DNA of 64,000 nt from Warburgia ugandensis (GCA_035236585.1 CP141128.1:39538684-39602683), one strand, 5' to 3'. Positions 51,082-64,000 are shown, numbered from the stretch's first letter. Program-made: numbers and translations. Notes: generated by a model from the sequence alone, not told the origin.

Positions 51082-53743
51082 TTGTGTCTTTTGGTGGTGT
51101 TTCTATATCCAATAGAGGTGAGTTAAGCTTTTACTTGAATTCTATGGTGTTGAAAATTCTGTAATCCTAGGAAACTTGGAATTTCTTTCTATTTTATTAT
51201 ATGATTTATATTTCACTTAATTCTCTAATGTCAGTTCAATATCATAGTTGAAAGTTATGATGGAATTTTGTGCAAGGCGCATAGCTACTTGTGTGAAAGA
51301 TGCTCATGACTTAGAGGTAGATAACTTGAAAAATTAAATAGAAATACTTGAAGATCGTTTAGAACAACTTAAAAGCCAATGTGACAAAGGTGAGAAATCT
51401 AATGTTGATATTTTATTAGTGCCTCAAACATTTTCCATTTTCTACAAAATGTGGGAGATGTCATCAAACAACACTCCTATATGGCAACATGGTTTCCATT
51501 TATTAGAAGTGAAAGTTAATATCCAAGAATATGAAGGCTAGATGCAGCTTGATGAATTGCTAGATTGGCTACACACTTTAGAGTGCATTACTACAAGGAG
51601 TTCTTGGAAGATGCTAAGGTAAAACTCTTTGCTCTTAACTTAAGAAAGCATGCCTCTTTATGGTGCAAAAATCTAAAAAAAAAATAGAGCACATGAAGAA
51701 AAGAATAAATTAAGACTTGGGCCAATATGAAGAAAGAATTGAAGTATGGTGTGACATTATTCCAATGGATGCATGTCACTTATTGTTGGGACGCCCATGG
51801 TAGTATGACAGAAAAGATTAGGATGATGGATTTAAAAATACTTGTCCATTTTCATTGTTGAAAAGATTATTTTGGCACCTTTATAACCCATTATCCCTTC
51901 TAAAAATGCTGAAGTGATTCATTCAAACATCAAAGAAAGATTTAATTCATTCCTAGAAGTCTTACTGACTGCTCGTTCCATTATTGAGGTGGATGATGAA
52001 TCTTATGTTGGCGATTTACACAATGACACATATAATGTGTTTGATGTCTCAGATGAATCTTTGTTGGCAACTCGCACAAAGATACATCAAGGTATTTGAT
52101 ATTACTCCAATATCATATATTTGTACATGGATGATCAAGAAAATGATGACGAACCTACTCTCAACATGGCCTATCTTGAAGATGAGAAATTTTATGAACA
52201 TGGATCCATTAAAGGATAGCATGAATCTGATGATAAGATGGAGTTGAATGCTTTAGATCAAGATCCAAGGGATCCATCATTATGTACCAAAAATTAGTGA
52301 GAACAGAATCTTTCTAGCTAGTTGTTTCTTCTATAAGACTCAGTTCAAGACAACTATGTTATAGAGAGTGTACTACCTATTTCCAATAATGAGGCTTTTG
52401 CATGTCTTATTAACATATGTGAATCCTTAGGAACATGTTTGAAGTTGACTAACATTTTTGAGTTCATTGGAGTATTCATAGAATAGGTTAGCATCGATAA
52501 CTTCAAGGTGCGATATGTTGATACAGCCATAAAAAATGGGGGTTGGTGTTAACAAAATCTCAGTACAAATACCATCCAAATAATATCTATCGCCAATAAC
52601 AAAACATTAGTGCTATCAGTTTCTACCTTCAATGATATCAAAGAAGGTTTACATAGAGAAAATAAACCTACAATGCAGGAGTTCTTGATCTTTCCTATCA
52701 GTGTGTATTCTTTGAAAAAAATCCATTAAGATAATTGTTGAAGTATACCATCACTCAAATATGGTGATAATGAAGAATTACAATCTAGAACATCAAATGT
52801 TGGTAATGAAAATGATTTTGTTCTTACATCCAAGAGAATAAAGAAGTCCCTACATTGTTCAAGATTGCAAATGCTACAGCTAGTTATACAAATTACAAAT
52901 CCTTTTGAGGCCGCATATGAAAAGTATCCAATGAGTTTGATAGATTTTGTCATTGAATTGCCAAGAAAAAAAAAGAAATAAAGATTCAACCACCAACAAA
53001 CACAGAAAATTTATTAAATTCTATATGGAAATTTGGTACATTTTCTTCATATTTTAAAAAAGTTGAAGAGGATGAGACAACTCAAAGACTAATCTTTTTC
53101 AACTTGGGGAGAATGCAATGGGTGTGTCTCAGGGTTATGTGATTGATCGTGGGTTAAGTGATAATAAGGGTGATATAACTATGAACAATCAAGATCATTA
53201 TCAAACACTCTTGAATCCAAGTATTTTGAACATGATTGACTATAGAGTAATGGATATCTTTAGCCTTGAATAGACATCTAGGATCAATTGATAGAGATCA
53301 TTTTGGAATTTTTTAAATGGTCATTGAAGATTGAACTAGAAGAGGAGTCCCTACAATTTCCTATTTCTCCATGGTCAAAAGAGCTATGTTGAATTCCTAA
53401 TCCCATGGTAAAAAACTGACTCCTACAGGTTTCCTTAGTCAAGTGGCATGGTGTTGACTAGTCAAAGATTCTAACTACCAACACTAAGGAAAGTGCTTGC
53501 TTGGGAAATAATGGAGTTTGGGAACCTACTATCTTCTATTACAAGTAATTGTTAGTTACTTAAATGTAATTGACAACTACCCAAAGTTTAGCATGTGATA
53601 GTTGCTCAATGCATTATACATTGCTTATTTGAGAGGATCATTCCCATCTATACACATCTTAGGTTTGAATCAAATTAACTTATTTTGAGCATTATTCAAG
53701 GACTTTTTTTTTAGTGGTACGATTGTGAATTACTTCTTAACCC

Positions 53744-53771
53744 TAATTATTATTATTATTATTATTATTAT
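53744..53771. repeat. (ATT)n microsatellite
   Basis: About nine uninterrupted ATT units. Confidence 0.95.
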
Positions 53772-53909
53772 AGAGGGATCCAAGTGCAATAGGAGCCTAA
53801 CTTTGTATCCCAAGGTGGTGAATATTTGTATCTTTGTCGTGGCGAGTTAGTTTTACACATAGTTCTATATCTTTTGGCTGCGTCTCTATATCAAAACATA
53901 GTGAGCTAT

Positions 53910-53911
<2 letters not shown>

Positions 53912-53950
<39 letters not shown>
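53912..53950. repeat. (CT)n microsatellite
   Basis: About 20 CT units in the LTR-like repeat region. Confidence 0.97.
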
Positions 53951-53953
<3 letters not shown>

Positions 53954-54645
53954 GTTCTATATCACTTGTGGTCTCTCTATATTCAAGAATGGTAAGCTTT
54001 TAGTACTCTAACTTTTGTATCTCTTTGTGGTGTTTTTGTATACAATATTGATGACCTAAGCTTTTACTTGAATTCTATGGTTGTGAACATTCTATATCCA
54101 CAAAAAACTTGAATTTTGTTATCTTTTATATATAATTTCTATTTCACCTAGTTATATAGTGTTTGTATTTCTTGACAAAGATTCTTATCACAATGAAGAT
54201 AGGTGCATGATCCCATCTCTTTCCAAATATACATCTCCAAAAGTGTTCTCTTTGACGAGAGTACTTTTCGTGTGCTACCAAAACCATTGTATTGCTATCC
54301 GTAGTACCTTCTTCTTAGCCAATCATCATTGATGGATTATCCATTCCAAGTGCACGGCTCTCCACTGTCATCACCTCCAACATCTCATGAACTATAAATG
54401 GGGTCGCCAATGCCTACTAACTCAAGTTCACATAATTAATCTAGCCATTCGCATTCTCCTGTGTGTTATGATGCTCTCTAGATGCTTCTTATGCCACGCT
54501 TCTCTAGATCATTCTCCCCTCTTAAAAAATTTAAAAGCACAATGCTATTACCTTAGTGATGGTCACTAAGCCATGAAACATTCCTTAACACATGTTCATA
54601 TAGTTGACTTGTCTAGTTTCTCTTTCAATGAACCCACTTCTTATG

Positions 54646-56576
54646 TGTTAAGTCCATTAGTGTATAAATTACCCTCACTTAGCATGATTTTTTATATTTT
54701 TTAAAGATATTATTTAGAAATTTATATGAAAAATATATCATTTTGAAAATTTTATAATCTAACTATAATTTCAAAAATTTTCAAGGTTAGATGATGATTC
54801 GAGGTAAATATGTGTAGAGTCGAATGTTAAATAACACTAATTAGGGTATTTTCTTTGTTTTGTAGTTGGTATATTGAGATCCTTGCAGTTAAATCAAGTC
54901 GATCAACATCTTAGATCTCTTATCAAGCTTAGATTAAAATGGATGGCTTAGATCAATCCAGATTATCTACATCAAAACCAAGAATCAAGGACTCCAAGAC
55001 TCTATTTCAATCCTCAAGCATCAAGTCCAAACCATGAGCATAAGAGAATTGAGGATGCTAATGGATTTTAAGTTTTATGATGCAAAGTAAAAAGAATGAA
55101 TAGAGAGGAAATAGTTTCCTAATAGGAAACTAAGTTATAATTAGGGAATTTAGTTTATTTAGAATTCTTTGGAGAAAAAGAAAGAGAATGGAAAGGAAAT
55201 TACTAAAAATTGAATTCAAACTGACTTCCCATCATCCATAAATACCAAATCGGAGATGGAGTGAAAAAAGAGCTTGAAAATTTGGAGAAAAATAGGGTTG
55301 AAGAAGATGAATAGTGCAAGCCTAGGATGGTGAATAAGGGTACTTTGCATGTCAGTTCCTACTTTGATGCTTGAAAAAATTATCTAAAATTGAGTTCACT
55401 GGATAGTAGAAATTAAGGAGAAGAAGACCTAGATGCTAGATTTTCAATTTTTGTCCCAAATGTTGTAATTTGAATTTATTAAATTTAGCTATTTGATATT
55501 ATTTGCTTGAACAGTAACAGTGAGTTACTTAAAGTTTTGCACCTCTAGTTTGGTTTATTTGTTTAGTTTTTTGAATGATCTAATGTTTTTATTTGAGTTA
55601 TGAAGATTTTCATATAAATTTTTTTGAAATTACATAGTTGAATTCATTTAATTTTTTGAAATAATCTTGAAAGGTACTATTGTGCATATGTTGGTAAATA
55701 GTCTATGTTTGTGATTGAATATCTTAATTTTTGTTGTCTTGATTTAATATCTAATTGTACAATTGAATTTATTGATATCAAATTGTTCTAGGTACCAAGT
55801 TTCATTGAAAAATTCTATCAGAAAGTAGAAGAAATTAGTGATCAAAATTAGTGAAATCTCTAAGGATTTTGATTGTTTGTGGATTGTAGACAAAGATAGT
55901 ATTAATCATGGATCATGAACAGGGATAAGATAAGTACTTAGCTAGTGTCACACACGTGTGATCGTGCATGATTGTCTCAATTATCACATGACTATCTCAG
56001 TTATCCACAGCTTTTCCAGTAACACTCTCCCACTTGCAAATGCTGTAAGGTGTTGCTTTGGTATTTTAATCTAAAAAAAAATTAAGAAAATTTATGAATA
56101 GGATTTGATGTATGACATATCAGAGAATGTTATGGGTAATCTAAAATAAAAATAAAAATCAATGTAAGTCGCTTATATCTCAAATTGTTTCCTTAGTTCA
56201 GTTCATCATATTGTTGAAAGATTTGATATGATCTAACCAGTGAATCTTTAATAAAGGACCTAAGGAATAGATTGATGAGAGTTGATCAACTTGAATGTGG
56301 CTAGAATTGAAGAATTTTGCTATGATCAAGCTAAGGAAGTGGATTTTAATTGATATTTTGATTAATTTTTTTATCTTAATTCAAAATTTTGTATTTTTTA
56401 GTAATTCAATAAATTTGAGTTTCTAATTCATTGCTATTCTTATATTTTTTTTAAATTTGTGGTAAATTAAATTTTATTTAAACTCCATTCTTTTTAAATC
56501 AAGACTTAATGAGATCGACCCATACTTGTCTAAACCATACTACAATAGCCCATGCACTAGCAAAAAATAATAAACA
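54646..56576 (+). mobile_element. 5' LTR of Ty3/gypsy Tat/Athila-like element
   Basis: It starts TGTTAAGTCC at 54646 and ends in AATAATAAACA at 56576. The beginning aligns with 63211-64000 (TATAAATTACC, TTTCTTTGTTTTGTAG, CATCAAGTCCAAACCATGAGCA split over both copies). A TATA-like CCATAAATA is at about 55237. The end block (GAGATCGACCCATACTTG, ACTACAATAGCCCATGCAC) is shared with the solo LTR at 12945-14656. By eye the two LTRs agree at only about 80-85 percent, so the insertion is old. Confidence 0.82.
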
Positions 56577-59500
56577 ATTTTTGGCATTGTTGTCGAGGAC
56601 CCACAAAGGAGTTTTCATAAAATTTAATAACAATTCAAAAAATTAAAAAAAATTGTAGAAAAAAAAAGGAACTAAATTGTTTTATCATTCTAAGCATGTT
56701 TATGTGCATTTTTCTATTTTTCTTAGTGCATAATCATTCTATTCTTGAATTTTAGTACTTATTTCTATTTTTATTTTGTAGGAAATTGGAAAAAGAGGAA
56801 TACAAGAGGATCTCAATGAGGATAGCAAATTTTTATTTTGAGTGAATTGTAGTAATACCAGTCAAGGGTAGACCATAATGTGGAAGTGGAGGTGAAATGT
56901 AAATGGTCCCACCCTTGTATGAGAAGATCTTATCTAGGACACACTTGATCAATCCTATCTCCTTAAAATTGCTAGATTAGTATTTGTATTATTAGACTAA
57001 TTGTGCATTGTTTGATAGTGTAATTGCATGTAGACATCATGATTTATAATTGTGCATTTTTGGGGTTTGCATTAGTTTACTATTCTTAATTGCATTTTAT
57101 GGCATGTTTATTATTTTAAGGCGATTTATATATTGATCAAACTATCATGGAGTGCAAAAATTAATTAGTAAAGGTTGTCAACCCCACAAGATCAAGGGTG
57201 AATTTAATTACCCCCTCTTGGCCCACCTAGCATAATCATTATAAGTGCGTAACCCAGCCTTCTAAATTAATTTAAAATTAATTAGAATAGATAGATGAGG
57301 TCATTGCATGCTCATAGGACCCTCTTAGCAGGAGGCAATCCATTGACATTCTAGTGGCCCCTATCTAAATAACTGCGTTGGTATTTAAACGACTAGCTTT
57401 GCTAGTACATTCTATGACTCAAACTACTTTAAGGCTAGTTGAGGTGGTGTTAAGTTGTTGATTAGGTTAGGATCTAACTAGTAAGCAATGGGAAAATATG
57501 AAAGAGAGGAGTATTAGATTAGGTAATCTAAAAGCTTGTATGCCACACAAATTCAAGAAAATCAAAACACTTTAGCTTATTAGCTTTAGGGATTGTTTGA
57601 TTGTGCCCTTTGTTTGGGCATCATTTTAGACATTAGGTGCATCATTTAGTTTAGTTTTCTTAAAAAAGAAAAAGAAAAAATAACATGATCAGTTGCATTC
57701 AATGAATAATCTAAACATTGATTAGAGGGATAATCAATACCCAACATTAATAGAGATGATATTTACCCATGAAGGAACAATCCCCTCTTTAATGATGATG
57801 AGCCACCTCTCATCATGAACAAAGATAATTTTCTCTCATGGACAAACAATCCTCTCTTTGATGATGATGTTCTTCCACCTCTCTTTAATGATAAGATTCA
57901 TCAACGGAGGACTTATCTCCACAACATGGAAATAGGAGAAGGAATTATAATAGGGAATGGGACCAATAAAGAGTACATGAGGAAAATTGGCATAACCAAA
58001 ACCCTCATGGGAGAATATTAAGAGGGTACTTATAGCCTAATTATACTAGCACACCTTCATGCATAATTTACCTCAAAATGTTAGTATAATTGAACTAAAA
58101 GTTGGAGTAATTCAATTACTTCCCAAATTTTATGGATTGGATAGTGAGAGTCCTTACCTGCACTTAAAAGAATTCAATGAAGTGTGGATGACTCAGTGTA
58201 CACAAAACATCAAATTTGATATGACAAGACTCAAACTATTTTCTTTTTCTTTAAGGCAAAAAGCAAAGAGGCTACTTCATTCCTTGCCAATAGGTTCCAT
58301 ATGAACTTGACAAGAAATGACTAGGAAGTTCTTAAAAAAGTTCTTTCCTATACGTTAGACAAATACTCTCTATCAAAATATAATGAATTTTACCCACAAG
58401 GAATTATTATTAACTTGTCCACATCATGGATACAAACTTTGGCTATGATTAGCTTCTTTTATGAAGGATAGTTCTAATATGCATCAGTTTGTTGAAATGA
58501 TGTTCAATGGCAATTTCTTAAATAAACTACTTAAAGATGCACAAGAGTATTTGGAATGGCTAGTAGAGAGTACAAAAACTTGGACTGATTTAGAAAAAGT
58601 AGATTACCAAGACAATCCCAAGTCCACCACATTTGCTAGGGGAGGCATTTATGCCATGTCAGAAGAAGATAATATGAATGCAAAAATAACATCCTTAGCT
58701 AAAAAAATAGAGCCCATAGAAATAGGGATCACTACCTTTTAGAAGGTTGAATAGTTGTGTGATATGCTTCATGAACAAGAACATCCTTATGAGTGACCCT
58801 TTTTCCCATCTTCAGGACATATAATTCCAACTAGAGTAATCATCCTACTTTCAATTGGAGAAATAGATATAATGCCAATGTCTCACATAAGGCCCAATAC
58901 CACTCTTACCAACTACCACAAGGACCACTTACTCATGGACCTTATATACCCCCTCCTAAGAGGCAAGTGGAGGATAATTTTTGTGAAATTCATGCCAAAC
59001 TAGGGGAAGAAAATTACTCAATTTGAAGCCCAATTAAAAGAGAACACACCCAATTAAAAGGGAATTTTCCTACCACACCAGTTGTAAACCTTGATGATGT
59101 GAATATGTTAGGTGAGACTAATTCTTTTATTACAAATATGGTACAAACAAAAGAAATTACTATTCTTCATAGTGGTAAAATACTTAAGAAATTGAGTTCG
59201 AAAAAGGCTGAAATGGTAATGAAATCTATTAGGAAAAAACATAAATTTGTGAATAAAAAAAACATCCCACCCACTAAGTGATACCATAGTCTTGCTCCAT
59301 TTCCACAAAGGTTGCATTAAGCTCCCAAGATTATCTCTAATTATGATAAGCAGCCTGGGGGTATACTTGATACCTTGGCCCGTGTTAAAATGGAAAATTA
59401 AAAATTGTAAGATAAATATGTACGCCACTCATTTTTAGAGGTATATAAGGTCCATTTCATATGTGACCTAGGGAAGTTTTGAACTTTGTAATTTTTCTAA

Positions 59501-60412
59501 AAAAATTTCATTTGTAATAATTTTGTTCCATTTTTCTTCCAACTTTCCTTTTCTGCATCTCCCATTTCTTTCTTTCTCAATGCATTATTATCATCCTATT
59601 TTTTTTTTAAACATTAAGGACAATGTTTCTCTTAGGTTGGTGAGCTTAGAATTCTGGTGAATTCTAGTCTTTTTGTAGTTGTTTTTCTTATTTAAAAAAT
59701 GATGAATTTTTTTAAAAATTAAAAAAAAAAAATTGAGCTATTTTGATAATCTTTTTGAGTTTTTAGGTTAGTTCCTATACAATGATGAGAATTGGATTTT
59801 TTGAAGTCTAATATTAATTTTCATCTTTAGCTTATTAATGAAATTGCACATGATTAATTCATAATTTTACTCATTTTTCAAAGTATTCTATGAAAGCAAA
59901 GTTCACATCACATTTGTACACACAGTTACATATATATATATAGCACAGATTGATAAGTAGTTATAACTTAGAGATCTTGAAAAAATTTAGTGGAGACCTG
60001 TAACTTAAGGGAGTTTTAGAGCCATTTATTCTTTTTGAGAGGTTATAAATGTTTTCAATTTTCTTCAGCATGCTTAATCTAAATTTGATCCCACCAACAT
60101 TTAAATTTGGTCAATTACCTAAATTATTAGGGTATTATCTTTAAAATTTAGCAAGTTCATTAAATTTGATAAATTATATGAAACCTAGAAAATGATCTAG
60201 GTCATCCTTATTGTTAACCTAGATGCATAAAACATATCCATAACATTTTACTACTAGTTATCCAACTTGAGCCTTTTATATAAGCATTTTCTTTTCTTAC
60301 CCAAATTAACCTTTACTCGTGTCAACCCAGTATAATATATCCATTACCTATTTTCTTCAAAAGATATGTTAGAGATAAATGAATAAATACTTTTTGGTTT
60401 AATGAAAGTGGA
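56577..60412 (+). mobile_element. Internal region of Tat/Athila-like gypsy fossil: primer-binding site, leader, gag
   Basis: Directly after the LTR, TGGCATTGTTGTCGAGGA (56583-56600) is a degenerate form of the plant gypsy primer-binding site. A leader of about 1.2 kb follows. Gag-like coding covers about 57815-59280; the best block, near 58100-58300, contains GVIQLLPKFYGLDSESPYLH followed by LKEFNEVW and SLRQKAKRLLHSLP, matching Tat/Athila gag. At about 59610 ACATTAAGGACAATGTTTCT resembles the segment seen near the 3' end of such elements. I see no protease, reverse transcriptase, RNase H or integrase, so it is broken or was a non-autonomous form. Gag itself has several breaks. Confidence 0.8.
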
Positions 60413-60421
60413 AAAGTGAAT
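60413..60421. repeat. Target-site duplication AAAGTGAAT, left of RTE LINE
   Basis: It is identical to 62268-62276 and borders the 3' end of the minus-strand LINE. Confidence 0.75.
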
Positions 60422-62267
60422 CATCATCAAGACTTTATCCCAATTAGGGGTCGGCCACATGAATCTTATTCCTCCATTCCACTCTATTAAATACCATGGT
60501 TTCATTTAGTCCCAAAGTTTTTAAATCTTTCCTCACCACTTCTATCCACGTTCTTTTGGGCCTTCCCCTTGCCCTTTTAGAACCTTCTGCTTGTATTGCC
60601 TCACTCCTAATTGGTGCCGTTTTTCGTCTCCTTTGGACATGTCCAAACCATCTAAGTCTAATCTCCCTCATCTTATTACCTATTGGTGCTACCCCTAAAT
60701 TTTCTCTAATATTTTCATTTCTAATCCTGTCCTTTCTTGTCTTACCACTCATCCATCTCAACATCGTCATTTCTGCGATGCACATCCTATGAGTATCATG
60801 TTCCTTAACGGGCCAACACTCTGATCCATAGAGCATGGCCGGCCTTATAGCCATCCTATAGAACTTTCCTTTTAGTTCGAGTGGCACCCTCCGATCACAT
60901 AAAACTCCAAGTGCACATCTCCATTTGTTCCAACCTACTTGGATTCTCTAGGTAATCTCCCTCTCAATCTCTCCACTCTCATGGATCAATGATCCTAAGT
61001 ACCGAAAGAGGTCTTTCACGTGGACTTCTTGGTTATCGATCTTGATTGGTGTTCCACTCCTACCCTCCTTACTAAAATTACATTCCATATTTCTGTCTTA
61101 GTTTGGCTAATTTTAAATCCTTCAGATTCTAATGCTTCTCTCCATAACTCCAGCTTTATGTTTACACCCTCCCTTGTCTCATCAAGTAAGACTATATCAT
61201 CTGCAAATAGCATGCACCAGGGAATCTCCTCTTGTAAATGTTTTGTTAACTCATCCATAACTAATGTGAAGAGTTATGGACTCAATGCCGATCCTTAGTG
61301 CAATCCTACAGTGACAGGAAAATCACCAGTCACGCCACTATTGGTCTTAACATTTGTTACCGCTCCCTCATACATATCTTTAATTATATCTATATCCCCT
61401 GAGAAACCCCCTTACCGCCCAACACCCTCCATATTAACTCTTTAGAGACTCTATCATAAGCTTTATCTAATTCGATAAAGACTATATGTAGGTCTTTCCT
61501 CCTCTCCCTAGATTTCTCTACTAATTGTCTTAATAAGAAAATAGCTTCCATGTTAGACCTCCCAGGCATGAAACCAAACTAATTCTCCGATACACTTGTT
61601 TCATGTCATAGCCTCTTCTCAATCACTCTTTCAAAAAGTTTCATGGTGTGGCTCATAAGTTTGATCCCTTGATAATTAGTGCAGCTTTGAATGTCACCTT
61701 TATTCTTATAGATTGGTACAATAGAGCTTTTCCTCCACTCATCAGGCATTTTCTTTGATTTTATAATCTTGTTAAACAACTTGGTCAACCAAACTACCCC
61801 AATATCTCCCATATGCTTCCAAACCTATATTGGTACACCATCAGGCCCCATGGCCTTTCTTGATTTCATCTTTTTCAAGGCCTCTTTTACTTCAGGTATT
61901 CTAATCCTACGTTCATATCTATAATATCCAATGTTATTTAGATTTATATTATTTTCAATCCCTATATTCTCAGAGCCATTGTCATTTAATAATTTTTGAA
62001 AGTATGTTTTCCACCTTTGTTTGATCTCCTCTTCTTTGACTAATACCCTTTGATCATCGCTTCTAATACACCTAACATGATCTAAGTCCTTACCCTTCTG
62101 TTCTCTTACTTTTGCAAGTTTAAACACATCTTTCTCACCTTCTCATGTTCCTAATTTATTATAGAGCTCATCATATGCTTTAAGTTTAGCCTCACTTACT
62201 ATTCTCTTAGCAGCATTTTTAGCATTCTTATATTGTTCATAGTTTTCATTATTTCTAATCTTTTGCC
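60422..62267 (-). mobile_element. LINE of the RTE clade, 5'-truncated, TSD AAAGTGAAT
   Basis: Minus-strand reading from 62267: FKLAKVREQKGKDLDHVRCI; KAMGPDGVPI (start of the reverse transcriptase, about 61830); KSSIVPIYKNKGDIQSCTNY and GIKLMSHTMKLFERVIEKRL (61606-61812); FMPGRSNMEAIFLLRQLVE (about 61570-61510); the catalytic [10 protein letters not shown] (about 61200); and the C-terminal RMAIRPAMLYGSECW and LRWFGHVQRR (60444-60887), characteristic of plant RTE elements. The 3' end is a TGATGATGA-type tail at about 60422-60430. The apurinic endonuclease half is missing, so the copy is 5'-truncated. A few stops and frame changes separate the open stretches. It inserted in the 3' internal region of the gypsy fossil. 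Confidence 0.92.
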
Positions 62268-62276
62268 AAAGTGAAT
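62268..62276. repeat. Target-site duplication AAAGTGAAT, right of RTE LINE
   Basis: It matches 60413-60421. Confidence 0.75.
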
Positions 62277-63210
62277 ATCAAGAAAAAATAATGTTCTTCA
62301 AAGAGATGTAAAAGTGCTAAAAAATAGAAAAAAGAAGAAGAAGAGAAGTCTAAATTTGAAATGAAGATAAAACTGAAGTAATATTCACTTCAGGCTAACA
62401 AAGTAAAGAAGAATTGTCAACTTTAGTAGAAGACCACTACTCTTTTTTTTTTTGAAGAATTTTGAATTTCCTTAATGCCCTTTCTTTCGTACCTTGTCCT
62501 AGCCTACATTTTGTCCTAGTTGAAGACCTATTGAATTTAGAATTAATATAGCCTTGATGAGGATATGAATGGATAAGATTTAAAGAGTGACATGTCTAAA
62601 TGGTCAAAGGTAATGACATTTTATCCTTTCAAGAAGGGATCAAAATTAAATTCCCTAATAACTCTCATTCTTCATATGTGAGATAAATTTGCTTTTATTG
62701 ATTCTACTTACATATTTAAAAGAGAGATATGATTTTAACCCTTCTTTTAAAAGTTTTATTTATGATTGTATGTCTATTAGTGAGGATTGAGGTCAAAACA
62801 TATTTCAGATGGAGTTCAAAAGTTAAAAGTATACTTAGAGATAAATATTATTGTAAATGTAGACTGTAAACACACTACACTTTGAGATTTGAGCCCAAAT
62901 GAAATATATTTAGCATATTAGTAGGGTTTTGAATTTTTCATTAAATTTTATAACATGCTAAAGTGTTAATTTGAGTATAGAATGAAGAAAATTCTTAGAG
63001 ATAAATTTAAGAACTACTCATCTTGAATTTTGTGGGTAAATTCACTGCAAACCCTTGCGAGACTTAACTCATCCACTAGTGTAACCTAGGGGTTTAAGGT
63101 CTTGTTGTATATGCTAAATGCAATCATGAGTACCTAAGGAAGTGGTAATTTATGTCAATTTTGTAGTTTGGTTTTTTGCTTGCAATTAGCAAAATGCTAG
63201 TTGAGGTGTA
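62277..63210 (+). mobile_element. 3' internal end of the gypsy fossil
   Basis: AT-rich sequence between the RTE insertion and the 3' LTR. It has no coding signature; by position it is the untranslated 3' part of the element starting at 54646. Confidence 0.55.
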
Positions 63211-64000
63211 TGTTAAGAGCCCATTATTTTATAAATTACCACATTTAGCATGATATTTGATATATTTTTAAGATATTATTTAAAATTTTATATGAAAAAT
63301 ATATGGTTTGAAAATTTTATGTAATTGGTAAATTTTCAAGGTTAGATAATGATTTGAAGTATGTGTAAAACTGAATGTTGTATAATACTAATTAGGTTAT
63401 TTTCTTTGTTTTGTAGGTGGTAGATCAAGATCCATGTGGTTAGATCAAGTTGATCAACATCCTCGATCTTTGATCTAGCTTAGATTAAAATGGACGGTTT
63501 AGATCAATCCAAATTATCTAGATTGAAATTAAGAAGCAAGGACTTCAATTCAATCCTCAGCATCAAGTCCAAACCATGAGCACAAGAGAATTAAGAATGC
63601 TAAGGGATTTTATGTTTAATGATGGAAAGTGAAAAGGATGAAGAGGAAATAATTTTCTAATAGAAAACTAAGTTAAAATTTAGAAATTTAGTTGATCTAG
63701 AATTTTTTTTTGGAGAATTGCAAAGAAAATTACTAAAAATTTAATTCAAATTGACTTTCCTTCATCTATAAATACCAAATCGAAGATATAGTGAAAAAAA
63801 ATCTTGAAATTCAGAGAAAAATGAAGGTTGAAGAAGATGAATAGTGCACCGTAGGCTAGTAAATAGGGTACTTTGGCTATCAATTTATGCTTCGATGTTT
63901 AAAAAAAATATCTGAGATTTGGATCATTGGATAGACGACATTAAGGAGAAGAAGACCCCAGTGTTTGATTTTCAATTTTCATTCCAAATCTTGCAACTTC
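63211..64000 (+). mobile_element. 3' LTR of Tat/Athila-like gypsy element (runs off window)
   Basis: It starts TGTTAAGAGCCCATT and aligns with the first ~800 bases of the 5' LTR at 54646-55470, including CTATAAATACCAAATCG at about 63767 opposite the 5' LTR's CATAAATACCAAATCG. The rest lies beyond the window. Confidence 0.82.

Larger units (their letters stand above)
51082..54645 (+). mobile_element. Ty3/gypsy chromovirus-like fossil, heavily decayed
   Basis: LTR-like ends with the block TTTTACTTGAATTCTATGGT occur at 51082-51235 and again at about 53990-54170. Between them are gypsy signatures on the plus strand: a gag-like KVNIQEYEG and LDWLHTLE stretch near 51510-51590, a protease-end motif like CDIIPMDACHLLLGRPW near 51750-51800, and CTTGGGGAGAATG near 53105, which is the usual end of chromovirus internal regions. 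The blocks are short and the order looks compressed, so most of pol is absent. It is broken with many breaks and clearly old. A (TTA)n run (53744-53771) and a (CT)n run (53912-53950) lie in the 3' LTR-like part. Positions 54180-54645 are unassigned. Confidence 0.6.

Noticed and set aside
60496-61298. Plus-strand frames of 92-98 codons
   Set aside because: They are shadows of the minus-strand RTE reverse transcriptase.

Overview
This window looks like nuclear DNA from a flowering plant with a large, transposon-rich genome. It is AT-rich and carries no bacterial-style operons. It holds CACTA (En/Spm) DNA transposons, Ty3/gypsy and Ty1/copia LTR-element fossils, L1 and RTE LINE fragments, and long (GA)n tracts. 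I could not identify the species, and I found no host protein-coding gene, tRNA or rRNA. Practically all of the recognisable content is transposons inserted into transposons.

Layout. Positions 1-2016 are the 3' part of a very long LTR. Positions 3376 to about 34678 are an outer CACTA element on the + strand, with a TNP2 transposase gene (4354-5122, continuing at 19713-22503) and a second gene (about 30413-33480) carrying a Ptta/En/Spm-type region and a Ulp1-like peptidase region. A second, related CACTA (5123-19712, genes on the - strand) sits inside the outer transposase gene and is flanked by a 3-bp GTA duplication. The inner element has the same two genes (TNP2 at 15172-18002, ORF2 at about 6785-9700). 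It also contains a copia gag fossil, a C-rich minisatellite, a telomere-like tract, and a 1.7-kb solo LTR flanked by TAGGG. A 4.4-kb solo LTR (25756-30174, flanked by CCTTT) lies between the two outer genes.

From 34.7 to 46.3 kb there is an L1 ORF1 scrap followed by a rearranged gypsy (Tat/Athila-like) fossil with an inverted duplication, broken by a 5.2-kb solo LTR (38493-43710, ATTAC). A third solo LTR of the same giant family lies inverted at 46349-51081 (TTGTG). Positions 51.1-54.6 kb hold a decayed chromovirus-like gypsy fossil. From 54646 to the end is an old Tat/Athila-like gypsy element with both LTRs (the 3' LTR runs off the window), a gag region and no visible pol. It is interrupted by a 5'-truncated RTE LINE (60422-62267) with a 9-bp target duplication.

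How the parts relate. Exact target-site duplications (GTA, TAGGG, CCTTT, ATTAC, TTGTG, AAAGTGAAT) give an insertion order. The outer CACTA came before the inner CACTA, which came before the TAGGG solo LTR. The outer CACTA also came before the CCTTT solo LTR, and the gypsy element came before the RTE LINE. The most notable signals are the CACTA-in-CACTA nest, a two-gene CACTA plan with a Ulp1-type peptidase and end-type repeats in the middle of both elements, and a family of giant 4.4-5.2-kb LTRs present only as solo copies. I saw no convincing undescribed cellular system.
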